64,000 nt of DNA from Diploptera punctata. Its lineage: Eukaryota > Arthropoda > Insecta > Blattodea > Blaberidae. Shown one piece after another: positions 55,697-64,000 of the stretch. The translations under genes and the position numbers were made by a program. The stretch lies in contig JASPKZ010002337.1 in NCBI GenBank assembly GCA_030220185.1, positions 1,025,501 to 1,089,500 of the forward strand, given 5' to 3'. The notes beneath the pieces are model-generated. The model ran no database searches. It was not told the DNA's origin and worked only from the letters and a program-made list of their open reading frames with translations. Positions within the stretch are counted from its first letter, which is position 1; each line of letters begins with the position of its first letter.

Positions 55697-58600
55697 ACAC
55701 ACACACACACACGCACACATATATATATTAATTAGCTGTACCCGGCCACGCGCTACTGTGGCTTAGTCTGGTTAATTTAAAAAGAGAGAGTACAAATTTC
55801 TAATGTTTAATTTCACAAGTTTATAACGTTGTGACAGGTTAAAACATGTTTCTTTTAATGACACAACGTTGTGAAATTGTGAAATTAAACATTGCAAATT
55901 TGTACTATCTCTTTTTAAATTAACCAGACTAAGCCACAGTAGCGCGTGGCCGGGTACAGCTAATTAATAATAAAATTAATTAAAAAATGGAATCAAACCA
56001 GATTATTAATATTTCAGCCTGAACTAATAGAGAAGTATGGGTATCCTGTAGAGATCCACACAGTGGATACTGACGATGGCTACATATTGGAAATGCACAG
56101 GATTCCATACAGCCCAGAGTCTCCAAAAGCGGATAATAAACCTGTAGTTTTTCTGCAACATGGACTCTTCTCATCCTCGGCTGATTGGATCATTTTGGGA
56201 CCTGGAATATCTTTAGGTAATTCAATTATAGATAAGAATTTTCAGCAATTTGACTCTATGTAATACACGAAATTAAAAACAATCAAAGGCATATAAATTT
56301 GTTGATTTCATTGGGGTGGTTTGATTCTGTTGAAATCGTTTCATGGACTAAATTCGTGTGGTTTTGTTTATTCAACTCTACGTCGAATATATACTTAATA
56401 TGGATTTGTACATCACTACTGCATCGTAACATGACAGGTTTAAGGCATGACCCCCTCGGAGCAGAGCTAAGGCACTTGCGCTGATTCAAGTACTCATGGA
56501 AGAAGAAAATTTATGATGGATTTTCGGCCAGTATAGGACCGGTCGGTGCTCACCCACCATCATGAGGAATTTGGGTAGCTACAATCAGTAGCGGCCCAAT
56601 GTTGAGAAAACAAGCTGTAACGGCTAAAGGACCCAACATGCTGACCACACGTCACCCCTGTACTGACTATATGATCTTCCACCTTTGTAACTAACACATG
56701 TGGATGTGAGGCCAGCAGCCGGTTGGTAGGCTAAAGGTGGTCTAGCCTGTCGCGCCATGGAATTAAAAAATTCAGTAGTACGTACTATTCTTACGTGTCC
56801 AAAGCTGTGGCCTCGAGGTAGCGTGCTGCCTTATCAATAAGCGGACACGGATTCGATCCTCGATCACAATAAGTTTCCTGGGTGAGGTTTTTCAGGTTTT
56901 TTCGTCACTTGTAAGACAAATGTCGGTAAACGTTAAGGCCCAAACGGTCCCTCAACGCCATATGGTCATCATTATCACCATCATTCATATTCGCCTTGGA
57001 TTAAGTTTAGGATTAAGGACTCTCCTGGAGAACCACTAACATCATCATCACCCATCATATAATCAGGACCGCCTTCCAGGTGCCACAAACTCAGAAGTAA
57101 ATTTCAATTAAACCAATGCCAGGATAAAACACTAGAAATGTCGAAAATACAACCTGGCGCATTGGATTAAATAAAAAAAACTATTCCAACGTAATTTACT
57201 GAAGTATATTTATGTTTGGCGCAGGATATTTGCTGGCTGACGCTGGATACGACGTGTGGATAGGGAATGCACGTGGTAACACATATTCCAAAAATCACCG
57301 TACACTAAGCACTTCCAGCACAGACTTTTGGGATTTCAGGTAATGAAAACTTGAATTAAATATACATTTTTTTTTCAGGGAATCTCTTTAAAATCTTGCC
57401 ACTCAGTGTATTTCTGAATATATCAGAGATACTGAAATAAAATCAGGTGTTAGGATTAAGATTTGTGTTTCACTTGGGTAAAATTTTCTGGAAGTAAAAT
57501 GGTTCCCCACTCAGTTCTCCGGGCGGGACTACTTTAGGGAATCCATGGCTAAGACTCAAACACAGGGACATGTTTCAAGCAACATGGAACGTTAGGATAT
57601 TAATTATATACCCCACACTTCCTTGGGTAGGGATTACGGTGGTCCCTAGTGGAGCTCATTAACCAAGCTAAGTTAGTTACACTTATTTACCTATAGATGT
57701 TAACGAGTGATATATGTCAGCACATTCGTCTCAATGAGATATCTAGTACGAAATTAAGATATTATTTGGATGGATGAAGGTCTAATAGTTAATTTTAAAT
57801 TTATTAAGTTTCCAATCTATATACAGTAAAACTTGTTTAATCCGGAACTTTAATAATGTGGAAACCTGTCCAATCTGAACAAATTTATTGGTCCGGCGAA
57901 ATAATAGTAATTTTACATGTATTTACTTTGCATAAAACGGAAGGATATTTCTACCCAATTCATGAAAAATAATTTATAAAGCGGAAAGACAGACAGAGAA
58001 ATAAATTAGTTTCCACTTCATTGATATCCCGTTAGGCCCAAAAAAATTATTACTTCCATCGGGTGAAGTAGAGATTCTACCTGTACCTGAAATTTTCTTT
58101 CGGCCTCACTGCACACCCGTTATGCGAAACACAGATACCTGTCTTACAAATAACCATTGCAATCTAAAATCTTAAATTAGTTTAAGTTCTCAGGCCGATC
58201 TTTCACAGGTAGCGTCTGAATTTACGGAATAAAGATGGGTAAAACGTATGTAATATCATTGTCATTAAACGAAAAAGTGAAAGTGATTGAAGATAAATCC
58301 CCAAATTTTCGGATCGATGTTCCTAAGTCAAGCTATTGCTAAATCCCTAGGATTGGCTGGACAGTTTTAAAGACGACACTGTAGTGTGGAATGAAATTTG
58401 CGGTGAATCAGAGGATATGCTCGAAAGTATAGTTAGTGAGCGGTAACCGAAACTGCATACTTTAATTTCAGGATACGCTTAAGAGACATTTTTAACGCTG
58501 AGGAATCGGGACTGTTTTTTCACGCGTTACCGTTGAAGTCGCTCGTACATTCTATACATTACTTTTGAATGGCAGCGGAACCACAATTAAGCCAATACGT

Positions 58601-60775
58601 AAAAAAGACATTAAGGTACTCTATAATCTAAGATTATTAATACATTTTAGTTTTTTTTTATAATGCGGTATTTTGTCTAATGTGGAAAAGATTGGTCCCA
58701 TGCGATTCCGATTTGAGCAAGTTTTACTGCATATTAATTTCGAATGCTTATAGTAAAATATAGATAATTAAATTTATTTACTTGTTTAATAATGTTCAAA
58801 GTCGGTTGCAGTAGGCTAGCGGTTATGTTCCTTGCCTCTAGTTCCGAGGGACCAGAATCGATGGATTTTTAGGATGGAAAGAATGACATCTAGGGGTAAA
58901 TAGGTGTAACTAAATTAGCTTAGGTTGAAACACTCCCATTAGGGAGCACCTTAATTTCCACACGGAGAAGCAAGGAATAAAGGCCTATATATATAGATAG
59001 ATAGATAGATAGATAGCTAAAGAATAATTAAATATCTTCAACAAAATGGAAAAAATAATACCTTAAAAGTGAATGAAATATAATATTAAAATGCAGACAT
59101 TAACAGACTCCCTAAGTTATTATTGTAGTATAAACAAGAAGGATATAGACCTGAAAGAAGACTTATAAAAATATTAAAATATTACTTAAATCTCCCTTAT
59201 GTTGAAATAGGCCAACAAGCCTAAACCATGTGGATGATGATGCATACAAATTTGGAGACCATTTTATGCCATCGTGCTACCTATGAATATTTGATCGGAG
59301 AACAAGTGACTGCTAACATGATTTTGGCCAATGGGATAATACATGTTCCCGTTAGAGGCAATTGTCAAAATGTTTAATCACATATAAGATGATTCTATCC
59401 AATGAGTCCGCATATATTAGTGGGCAAGTTAGGGTGAGAAAATGGGAGAGTTAGTACGTCAGATTAGTTTAGTGTTCACTTGTTAGTTAGCGGGTTTTTG
59501 TGATAAGTTGGCTGCACTGCTGATTAATTATTATAACATATTTTATAGTGCAAATATGGTGATTTTAGATAATTTGAGCTCAAATTCTCACTTGATTTAA
59601 ATGCATTTCTCAATTTTTTTGTAAAAATCGACGTATACATTTCTCATAAGTAATGCCACGAGTGATTTCCAATTTATCTAGAGGATTTGGAAATCAATAA
59701 TGACATTTTAGGACTATTTAACGAATAAAATTAAGCTGTTTACTCAAAAATCATTATTTAAATATAGTTATTTTAAAATATTTATATGTTTAACTTAAAC
59801 GGCGATGTTTGAAAACAAATGAGAAATTCTTGGTTATGTTTCATTTTGTTCATTACTGCAACTTGATAATATTATTTATTGCCAAATAGGATCGCAGTAG
59901 TATAAGATTGTACCCTAGTGGAGAAAAAATGAAACCCATCGAACTGTATATTATAACCAACATTATAGGTTATTAATTATTTTTTAGGAAAGTCTCAGTA
60001 AAATAATCAATTAAAAACACAAGTATTGAACAAGCGATTATCAAATATGTAGTTCGAAGGAATCAGTTCATTATTTGCAATATTCAACGTATTTCTTGGC
60101 GGGTCATTCACCGCAAAATAATACTCTAACCTGTTCAGAACATTAAAAAGGACAATTTTTCTTTATTTTTGATAAATATAATTCGATAAATATCGAGGTG
60201 AAATACGACTCTCATTGGTTGTAAAACAAAATTCATTGAAACGTGATTGGTCATTGACTACCATTTGGGGCATGAGTTAAGTAGTGTATGGTATTATTTA
60301 CATACTGCAAGAATAAATGTGTGTTTTCAGTTCTTTATTTGCCTTTATGTAGGTGGTATAATAGCATAGAATCCCCCAAATATGTTTCAAAACTTTAAAA
60401 TCACTCTACAGAAAAAGTGTGAAACTTATTATTGAGACGATCTCATTCTATGGAATGAACCATATTTCATATTTGTTATTAAGGTAATTTTATATTTCAG
60501 TTGGCACGAAATGGGTGTCTACGATTTACCTGCTGAAATAGACTACGTGTTGGATAAAACAGGACAATCAGATCTATTTTATGTAGGACATTCCATGGGA
60601 ACTACCATGTTTTACGTCCTACAATCCGAGAAGCCACAATACAGCTCAAAAATACGTCATATGATCAGTTTAGCTCCTATTGCCTACATGGAACACGTTT
60701 CGAACCTTCTTGCTGACATCGGCGCTTACTTTCCTGGTGGAGAAGTATGTATTCTACTACCATTGCCGTTATTTC

Positions 60776-60838
<63 letters not shown>

Positions 60839-61700
60839 ATTTATTACTATTATTATAACAATACAGGGTGCTCTAAAATTCCCCTTACAAACTTCTAGGA
60901 CTTATAGAGGAGACTGAGTTGATAATATTTAGAAATTAAAACCATGTTCGGAAACTTACCGTTTCCGTGCTATAGCCGTTTGAAAACAAGCATTGCCTGA
61001 ACTTATGTCACGTGTCTCAACAAGTAACAGGTTCGCGATTCGTCTAAATCGGAAATTTCCTTATCGAGTATTCCAAGACGTTCTTTTTAATGTCAATTTT
61101 TTTTCGAAATTTTGGAAACTGGAAACATTTATTATGGAGGGTGTATCCGGGATTATTAATGCAAGCCTTGATTCAGTTTCCATTTTCTTTCTTAGGTGAT
61201 TAATGAGTTTAATTGTAAAACAAGTTATGTACTGGGTCACGCCTCGTAATAAATGACTTGTAAAAGTGGTCGCGTTAAAAACATGGGTCCGAAACCTGGA
61301 TAGTAAGTAGAAAACAAGCCAACAAGCTGTTAGCAGTATAAATGAATTTTTGGGGACCATCGACAAGAATTTAAAGACGGGATAAAGTCAGAAGCAGCAC
61401 AATAAGGGAAATTATGCAAGTTAAAAGAAAAGCATATTAGAAAAAAACTGAAGAAAATTTTAAAATTGAGTGGATACCTCATAAAAATGGAAGAAGATAG
61501 AAGACAAAATAAGATCCTTGAATGCAAAGGTAATGGAAGAAGTGGAAGAGGCAGACCTAGATAACGCTGGATAGAAGGAGTTAGGAGAAGTATGGAAGCT
61601 AGAGATTTGAGTGGAGAAAAATGTTTGGACAGAAACTTCTGGCGACAAATCAATTTGGGTTGAAGGAGAACCACCGTATTATACATTATTCCTAATAAAA

Positions 61701-61751
<51 letters not shown>

Positions 61752-63499
61752 AACTAATTCACAGCATTATCGAACACTGAGGTTCATGCCCGCGCGGACA
61801 TAAGCTCGCCATACAACCCTACTTTTACCCAACTTTTCGCAATGTTTTGTCTGAACCATTTATTGAAATATGGACATTGAAGGAAACTATTACTGAATGT
61901 GGTACGAGAGGTCCATCGTGTAGTGAGCACAGTGTTATAATTTTATAACTTACAAATTTAATTTTATTACCTCAAACAGTTCTTTAGTGAAGTCTACCAA
62001 CACTTTTAGTCGGAATATAGTATTATTATATGTGCAATCAGATTTCCATCAACGAAACTAAACTAAATGTATGTTCACACATCGAAATACAAATGGAAAT
62101 GGACAGTTAATGACAAATGAGAGAAATTTTGAAGAAGTGGCTGAGTTCAAATACCTAGGAACAATAATTACAAATAGGAATAAAATGCATAATGAAATTA
62201 AATAGCCTATAAGAGCCAATGTGAAAATGCGTGCTATTTTGCATTTTACATGGACTGTTGTGTCCCAACTTCTCTCAAAACACGTTAAACTGAAAATATG
62301 TAAAACTGTTATTCTCACAGTTATGTTACATGGATGTGAAACATGGACTCTTAATTTAAGGGAGGAGAAAATATTACTAATATCTGAGAATAAAGTTTTT
62401 AGGAAAAGCATTTTGAACCAAAGAGATAAATAGACAGGTGAATGGAGAAGACAAATCAACAGTGAGATACATGTTCTTTATATGAATCCAGATATAATAA
62501 GAAATTTTAAATCTCGTATACTGCGATGGACAGGATATGTGGCACGAATGAGGAATCATAGAGGGGCATGGTAACTTCTTGTAGGAAAACCAGAGGGAAA
62601 ACGCCCATTGGTAGACCAAGAATGAGGTAGCAGTATAACATTATGAATTGAGGGAAGTAGATTATACAGGCGAGAGACTCTTCATGTCCCAATTCCTTTC
62701 AAAAAAATGTTAAACTGAAAATATATAAAACTATTATTCTACCAGTTATATTATATGGGTGCGAAACATGGACTCTTACTTTAAGGGAGGAAAGGAGATT
62801 ATGAGTATTTGAGAATAAACTTCTTAGGAAAATGTTTGGACCAAAGAGAGATGAACAGACAGGTGAACGCAGAAGACTTACATAACAGTGAGTTGCATGG
62901 TCTTTATAGGAAGCCAGATATAATGAGAACAGATAAGTCTTGTTGACTGCGATGGGCAGGACATGTGGCACGAATGGGGAATCAAAGAGGTGCATAGAAG
63001 CTTCTTGTAGGAACACCAGAGGGAAAACGCCCAGTTGGTAGACCAATAATGAGATGGGAGAATGACATTAACTATGATTTGAAGAAAGTAGATTATACAG
63101 GGGATGATTGGAAAACATATCAGGATCGGGATGTATGGAGAGCTTATATCCACGTGGCCATGAGCCTAATGGTTCGATAGTGCCAGTGTGTTAGTTAGTT
63201 AGATTATATAGGTGATGATTGGAAAAAACAGTTTAGGATAGGGATGTATGGAGAACTTATGTTCGCGCGTCCATGAACCTACGGGTTCAATAGTGCCAGT
63301 GAGTTAATGTGATTTCTGTGTAATATTACAGATAGTGCTTGGCGGTTTGGAATGCCTTGGACTGGGAGAATTGTTTGAGTCCAATGATTTTACCACCTGG
63401 GTGATGGACTTTGCTTGTAAAGAAGGAAGTATTACAGAAGGAATGTGCATGAATGTGATGTTTGCTCTCATCGGATACGATCCTGTACAAGTCAACAGG
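48432..63499 (+). CDS. secreted/lysosomal acid lipase (lipase 3 / gastric lipase type), 5' part, 5 exons
   Basis: Exons 48432-48515, 56018-56216, 57225-57339, 60501-60744 and 63332-63499 splice in frame through GT-AG introns to 270 residues. A signal peptide of about 19 residues ([19 protein letters not shown]) is followed by the usual mature start [15 protein letters not shown] and then [14 protein letters not shown]. Next come the oxyanion segment [13 protein letters not shown] and [37 protein letters not shown] leads to the nucleophile elbow GHSMG, with Ser about residue 164, and then [12 protein letters not shown]. Such lipases hydrolyse triacylglycerols or sterol esters in the gut lumen or lysosome; they average about 400 residues. 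The catalytic Asp and His lie beyond the right edge. The gene is head-to-tail with the nrf-6-like gene 17 kb upstream. Confidence 0.95.
48937..49789 (-). mobile_element. CACTG-ended DNA transposon (K copy 4), TAA target duplication
   Basis: CACTGAGCAACAAAAACAG at the left and CATGTTGACCAGTG at the right. TAA flanks both sides (48934-48936, 49790-49792). Interrupted at about 49336-49650 by an L retrotransposon tail; without it about 540 bases long, like K copy 1. Confidence 0.92.
49336..49650 (-). mobile_element. L non-LTR retrotransposon 3' end nested in K
   Basis: Tail TACTTACTTACTTACTCACT on +, then minus-strand frame [59 protein letters not shown]. Close to the 47152 copy; short 5' truncation. 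Confidence 0.94.
50095..50415 (+). repeat. dispersed repeat M copy 2
   Basis: TATCAATGAGCTGAAAGACA, GACATATGTTGTCGCGG, ATTTGGTGTATTTGTTATGG. Abuts the end of repeat P copy 3. Confidence 0.8.
50478..50653 (-). repeat. SINE type B, internally deleted
   Basis: Tail GGAAAGCGGGGTTACTACTG joined directly to the head CCCAGGAAACTTGTCCCGGC, GATTGAACTCGGGCCCGCTG. Confidence 0.85.
50704..51020 (+). repeat. tRNA-derived SINE, type G, full length
   Basis: GGCGGGTCCGTGGCACAAGC, CCCGAGATCGAGTCTCGGTC, TGTGGAGGACGAAACGGAGT, then CATTTC/CATCTCATCTCATCC stretches and TTGGACACGAGCTGAGG, ending in a (TTA)n run. Confidence 0.9.
51024..51380. repeat. compound (TTA)n/(TAA)n microsatellite with an internal 55-base duplication
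   Basis: TTA and TAA tracts in both directions. ATCACCATATAATCATATAT with TTCTCTACTTTAAAGAGTAA appears twice (51056 and 51160). Confidence 0.93.
51381..52130 (+). repeat. three tandem SINE-derived units, each ending in (TTA)n
   Basis: Units start TCCATCGCTGAGGTCTCGAG (51381), TCCATCGCTGTGGTATCGAG (51637) and TCCATCGCTGTGGTCTCGAG (51905). Each has the type A/B tRNA-like head with B box GAGTTCGATTCTCGG and then GGGTGTCATTTCATCGGACA, GGAACCCAAACATCTGAAGG. They are nearly identical apart from TTA length. Confidence 0.95.
52140..52555. other. intron sequence, nothing recognised
   Basis: No frame or shared repeat in the first lipase intron here. Confidence 0.5.
52560..53400 (-). mobile_element. 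non-LTR retrotransposon C-terminal remnant
   Basis: Minus strand includes [40 protein letters not shown] and, further 3', a [15 protein letters not shown] block opposite CGTTTTCTTGGTCTTCCTAC. Broken frames. Confidence 0.75.
53580..53635. repeat. (CA)n microsatellite
   Basis: ACACAC run of about 40 bases ending CATACATACATATATA. Confidence 0.97.
53755..53995. repeat. inverted repeat, arms of about 25 bases
   Basis: GGCAACCCGTGCCGACTT (about 53757) and AAGCAACTCGGCACGGGTTA (about 53961) are inverted, about 190 bases apart. Possibly a MITE. Confidence 0.55.
54025..54720 (+). repeat. dispersed repeat S copy 2
   Basis: TTTATAAGTAGAATAGTTTC, CATAGCAAATTTGAATTAGA, AGGAGCATTTTAAGTTTTGG and CATACGTGCAAGGGTA. 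Gives the uninterrupted sequence across the 47139 insertion site. Confidence 0.85.
55040..55120. repeat. (TA)n then (GA)n microsatellite
   Basis: TATATA for about 40 bases, then GAGAGA for about 30 bases, up to the MITE at 55121. Confidence 0.97.
55121..55652. mobile_element. long-arm foldback MITE, about 530 bases
   Basis: GGGTGTAACAGGACCTCACT and AGTGACGTCC-type right end (GGTGACGTCCTGTTACACCC) are inverted. The arms remain inverted for about 210 bases through ACAATTGTACACGTATCATT and GAACACTTATTATAAAA. The loop is about 105 bases. No frame. Confidence 0.93.
55653..55727. repeat. (CA)n microsatellite
   Basis: ACACAC over about 65 bases ending in TATATAT, between two foldback elements. Confidence 0.96.
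55728..55968. mobile_element. near-perfect palindromic element, about 240 bases
   Basis: TTAATTAGCTGTACCCGGCC and GGCCGGGTACAGCTAATTAA are exact inverses. The arms match over about 105 bases (CACGCGCTACTGTGGCTTAG, TGTTTAATTTCACAA) with few mismatches and a loop of about 25 bases. Confidence 0.95.
56018..56216 (+). CDS. lipase exon 2: KYGYPVE to oxyanion region
   Basis: Acceptor TATTTCAG at 56017 and donor GTAATT at 56217. Sixty-six codons plus one base encode [20 protein letters not shown], then [13 protein letters not shown] and [20 protein letters not shown]. The HGL..S...W segment forms the oxyanion side of the AB-hydrolase site. A 240-base near-perfect hairpin (55728-55968) ends only about 50 bases upstream of the acceptor. 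Confidence 0.95.
56437..56757 (+). repeat. tRNA-like SINE, type H
   Basis: GGTTTAAGGCATGACCCCCT, TAAGGCACTTGCGCTGATTC, AGGCCAGCAGCCGGTTGGTA. Inside the 1-kb lipase intron. Confidence 0.87.
56797..57166 (+). repeat. composite SINE, type B, near full length
   Basis: GCTGTGGCCTCGAGGTAGCG head, GGATTCGATCCTCGATCACA B box, body GTAAGACAAATGTCGG, B tail GGATTAAGGACTCTCCTGGA and AACCTGGCGCATTGG. Ends about 58 bases before lipase exon 3. Confidence 0.92.
57225..57339 (+). CDS. lipase exon 3: [16 protein letters not shown]
   Basis: Acceptor TTTGGCGCAG at 57224 and donor GTAATG at 57340. It encodes [31 protein letters not shown] and TDFWDFS with the last Ser codon split. GYDVW.GN.RGN.YS..H is diagnostic of acid lipases. 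A SINE ends at about 57166, roughly 58 bases before this exon. Confidence 0.96.
57470..57560 (-). repeat. dispersed repeat D copy 2
   Basis: GGTAAAATTTTCTGGAAGTA and CCGGGCGGGACTACTTTAGG are the inverse of 15740-15830. Confidence 0.7.
57592..57800 (-). repeat. SINE type C tail fragment
   Basis: CTTGGGTAGGGATTACGGTG, AACCAAGCTAAGTTAGTTAC, ATGAGATATCTAG match the tail of the copy at 8187-8563. Confidence 0.75.
57824..58729 (+). mobile_element. pogo/Tigger-type transposon, internally deleted
   Basis: Ends CAGTAAAACTTGTTTAATCC and GAGCAAGTTTTACTG are inverted. At 58233 [20 protein letters not shown] starts a pogo-like N-terminus. After a gap the frame near 58490 reads [20 protein letters not shown], matching the FNADE.GLFF..LP block of the DDE domain with the catalytic Asp changed to Glu. 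Most of the transposase is deleted. Confidence 0.9.
58812..58980 (+). repeat. SINE type C, internally deleted
   Basis: GGCTAGCGGTTATGTTCCTT A-box side, a weak B box, then the tail AGGGGTAAATAGGTGTAACT and CCCATTAGGGAGCACC. Confidence 0.8.
58987..59015. repeat. (GATA)n microsatellite
   Basis: ATAGATAGATAGATAGATAG. Confidence 0.95.
59265..59640 (+). repeat. dispersed repeat Q copy 3
   Basis: GATCGGAGAACAAGTGACTG, TATTAGTGGGCAAGTTAGGG and ATGGTGATTTTAGATAATTT. Confidence 0.83.
59645..60285 (+). repeat. MITE-like repeat I copy 3
   Basis: CATAAGTAATGCCACGAGTG to CATTTGGGGCATGAGTTAAG. The internal hairpin is shortened by a deletion of one arm segment. It abuts repeat Q copy 3 directly. Confidence 0.85.
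60501..60744 (+). CDS. lipase exon 4: catalytic GHSMG elbow
   Basis: Acceptor TATATTTCAG at 60500 and donor GTATGT at 60745. Eighty-one codons include [32 protein letters not shown] and [20 protein letters not shown] is encoded at 60586-60600; Ser at 60592-60594 is the predicted nucleophile. A (TTA)n microsatellite starts about 35 bases into the next intron. Confidence 0.97.
60776..60857. repeat. (TTA)n microsatellite next to lipase exon 4
   Basis: TTATTA over about 60 bases starting 35 bases after the exon 4 donor. Confidence 0.97.
60862..61290 (+). mobile_element. Tc1/mariner-like deletion derivative related to 5745-6277
   Basis: TACAGGGTGCTCTAAAATTC opens a terminal region that matches the inverse of 6170-6277. 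AATTGTAAAACAAGTTATGT and GGTCACGCCTCGTAATAAAT later match 6075-6115 in the same orientation. The right terminus is missing. Confidence 0.8.
61375..61700 (+). mobile_element. non-LTR retrotransposon C-terminal remnant, (TTA)n tail
   Basis: [13 protein letters not shown] and [13 protein letters not shown] text, then [16 protein letters not shown] end followed by TTATTATTA. Same family as 2985-3400. Confidence 0.75.
61703..61747. repeat. (TTA)n microsatellite
   Basis: TTATTA run between two retrotransposon tails of opposite orientation. Confidence 0.96.
61747..61840 (-). mobile_element. L retrotransposon 3' tip
   Basis: AACTAACTAATTCACAGCAT, then GGTTCATGCCCGCGCGGACA on +; only about 90 bases of the 3' end. 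Confidence 0.8.
62040..63307 (+). mobile_element. three successive L retrotransposon 3' ends, same orientation
   Basis: Copy a (62040-62670) carries [24 protein letters not shown] text and no tail. Copy b (62671-63200) runs from GAGACTCTTCATGTCCC to GTGCCAGTGTGTTAGTTAG. Copy c (63201-63307) holds only the last part, ending GTGCCAGTGAGTTAAT. All have frameshifts. The block ends 25 bases before lipase exon 5. Confidence 0.88.
63332..63499 (+). CDS. lipase exon 5: lid/C-terminal region start
   Basis: Acceptor TAATATTACAG at 63331 and donor GTAATA at 63500. Fifty-six codons encode [40 protein letters not shown] and YDPVQVNR. The paired cysteines (C...C.N..F...G.D..Q.N) fit the lid region of acid lipases. 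Truncated retrotransposon tails run to about 63307, within 25 bases of this acceptor. Confidence 0.93.
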
Positions 63500-64000
63500 G
63501 TAATACTCAGACACTATTTTCTACTCTTCTTCTTCTTCTCTTGATCCTAAGCATACAGTCTGTTGGGAAGTGAGTTTTTCATCTATATTATGATTTTCTG
63601 GGGATCTCCTGCCAATTAGAATGTAATGTTTCTTAACCATTAATTGTCATAAAATAATTGAAACCCATGCCTCTTTTTCATTGTTTCACTAATATATCGA
63701 AAGGTTAAAAAGAAAAATATTGTGACGCAATGTACTGGTGGCGTTTTATAATATCGCATGCAACGGCGACAATACATGTCTCGAATTGGTTGAAATAGAT
63801 TTGTGAGTCGCTGGCTCATGAGTCGCTCGCTCGTGAGTCATCGGCTCGTGAGTTGCCGACTCGTAACAGTAAGATACCCCACAGCCTAAGTACTTAAAAC
63901 TTTTAAGGAGGGACCTACACTTTCAGCCATTAAAAATATGGCATATTTGTTTTTTTTTCTCAGCAACAATGCTGGTTACAGAAATGAAATTTGGTATGTG
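63500..64000. other. lipase intron, right edge
   Basis: Non-coding sequence after the exon 5 donor. A short run of related GTGAGTCG/CTCGTGAGT motifs lies at 63805-63865 and the tail is AT-rich. No exon is recognised, so the remaining lipase exons lie outside the window. Confidence 0.6.

Overview
The window is intron-rich, AT-rich eukaryotic DNA packed with decayed transposable elements. It carries parts of two protein-coding genes, both on the + strand. The long introns (1 to 8 kb), the many tRNA-derived SINEs, the non-LTR retrotransposon tails and the insect-type gene families point to a large insect genome. The repeated retrotransposon 3' end resembles sequences I associate with cockroaches, perhaps Periplaneta americana. 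That species call is recognition from memory and is tentative. I see no prokaryotic signals, CRISPR array, real rRNA gene or convincing functional tRNA gene.

Gene 1 (1-31416) is the 3' part of a multi-pass membrane acyltransferase of the nose-resistant-to-fluoxetine-6 (nrf-6) type, acyltransferase-3 family. Eight exons can be placed: 1-43, 2174-2334, 10519-10687, 16938-17131, 19946-20087, 25306-25495, 28396-28538 and 31303-31416. All have GT/AG borders and compatible phases, giving about 384 residues and a stop. The 5' exons lie left of the window. Gene 2 (48432 to beyond 64000) is the 5' part of a secreted or lysosomal acid lipase (AB-hydrolase, lipase 3 / gastric lipase type). Its exons are 48432-48515 (signal peptide), 56018-56216, 57225-57339, 60501-60744 (GHSMG nucleophile elbow) and 63332-63499. 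The rest, including the catalytic Asp and His, lies right of the window.

Introns and the 17-kb intergenic stretch (31.4-48.4 kb) are filled with repeats. There are at least seven tRNA-derived SINE types, several with clear target-site duplications. There are 5'-truncated non-LTR retrotransposon ends, the commonest with a TTAG/TAAG-repeat tail. A Penelope-like GIY-YIG endonuclease remnant sits at 35.4 kb. Pogo/Tigger and DD34D Tc1/mariner-type deletion derivatives are present. A CACTG-ended family has 3-bp TTA target duplications. Foldback elements and MITEs (short non-autonomous DNA elements) are unusually varied, and microsatellites are frequent. Several elements are nested, up to three levels at 48.6-50.1 kb.

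I found no new multi-gene system. The points most worth a second look are the diversity of hairpin and foldback elements, the CACTG/TTA family, a duplicated exon end with its splice donor at 28.5-28.7 kb, a tandem triplicated SINE at 51.4-52.1 kb, and a 297-301-bp tandem repeat carrying a well-folded tRNA-like unit at 38.5-39.1 kb.
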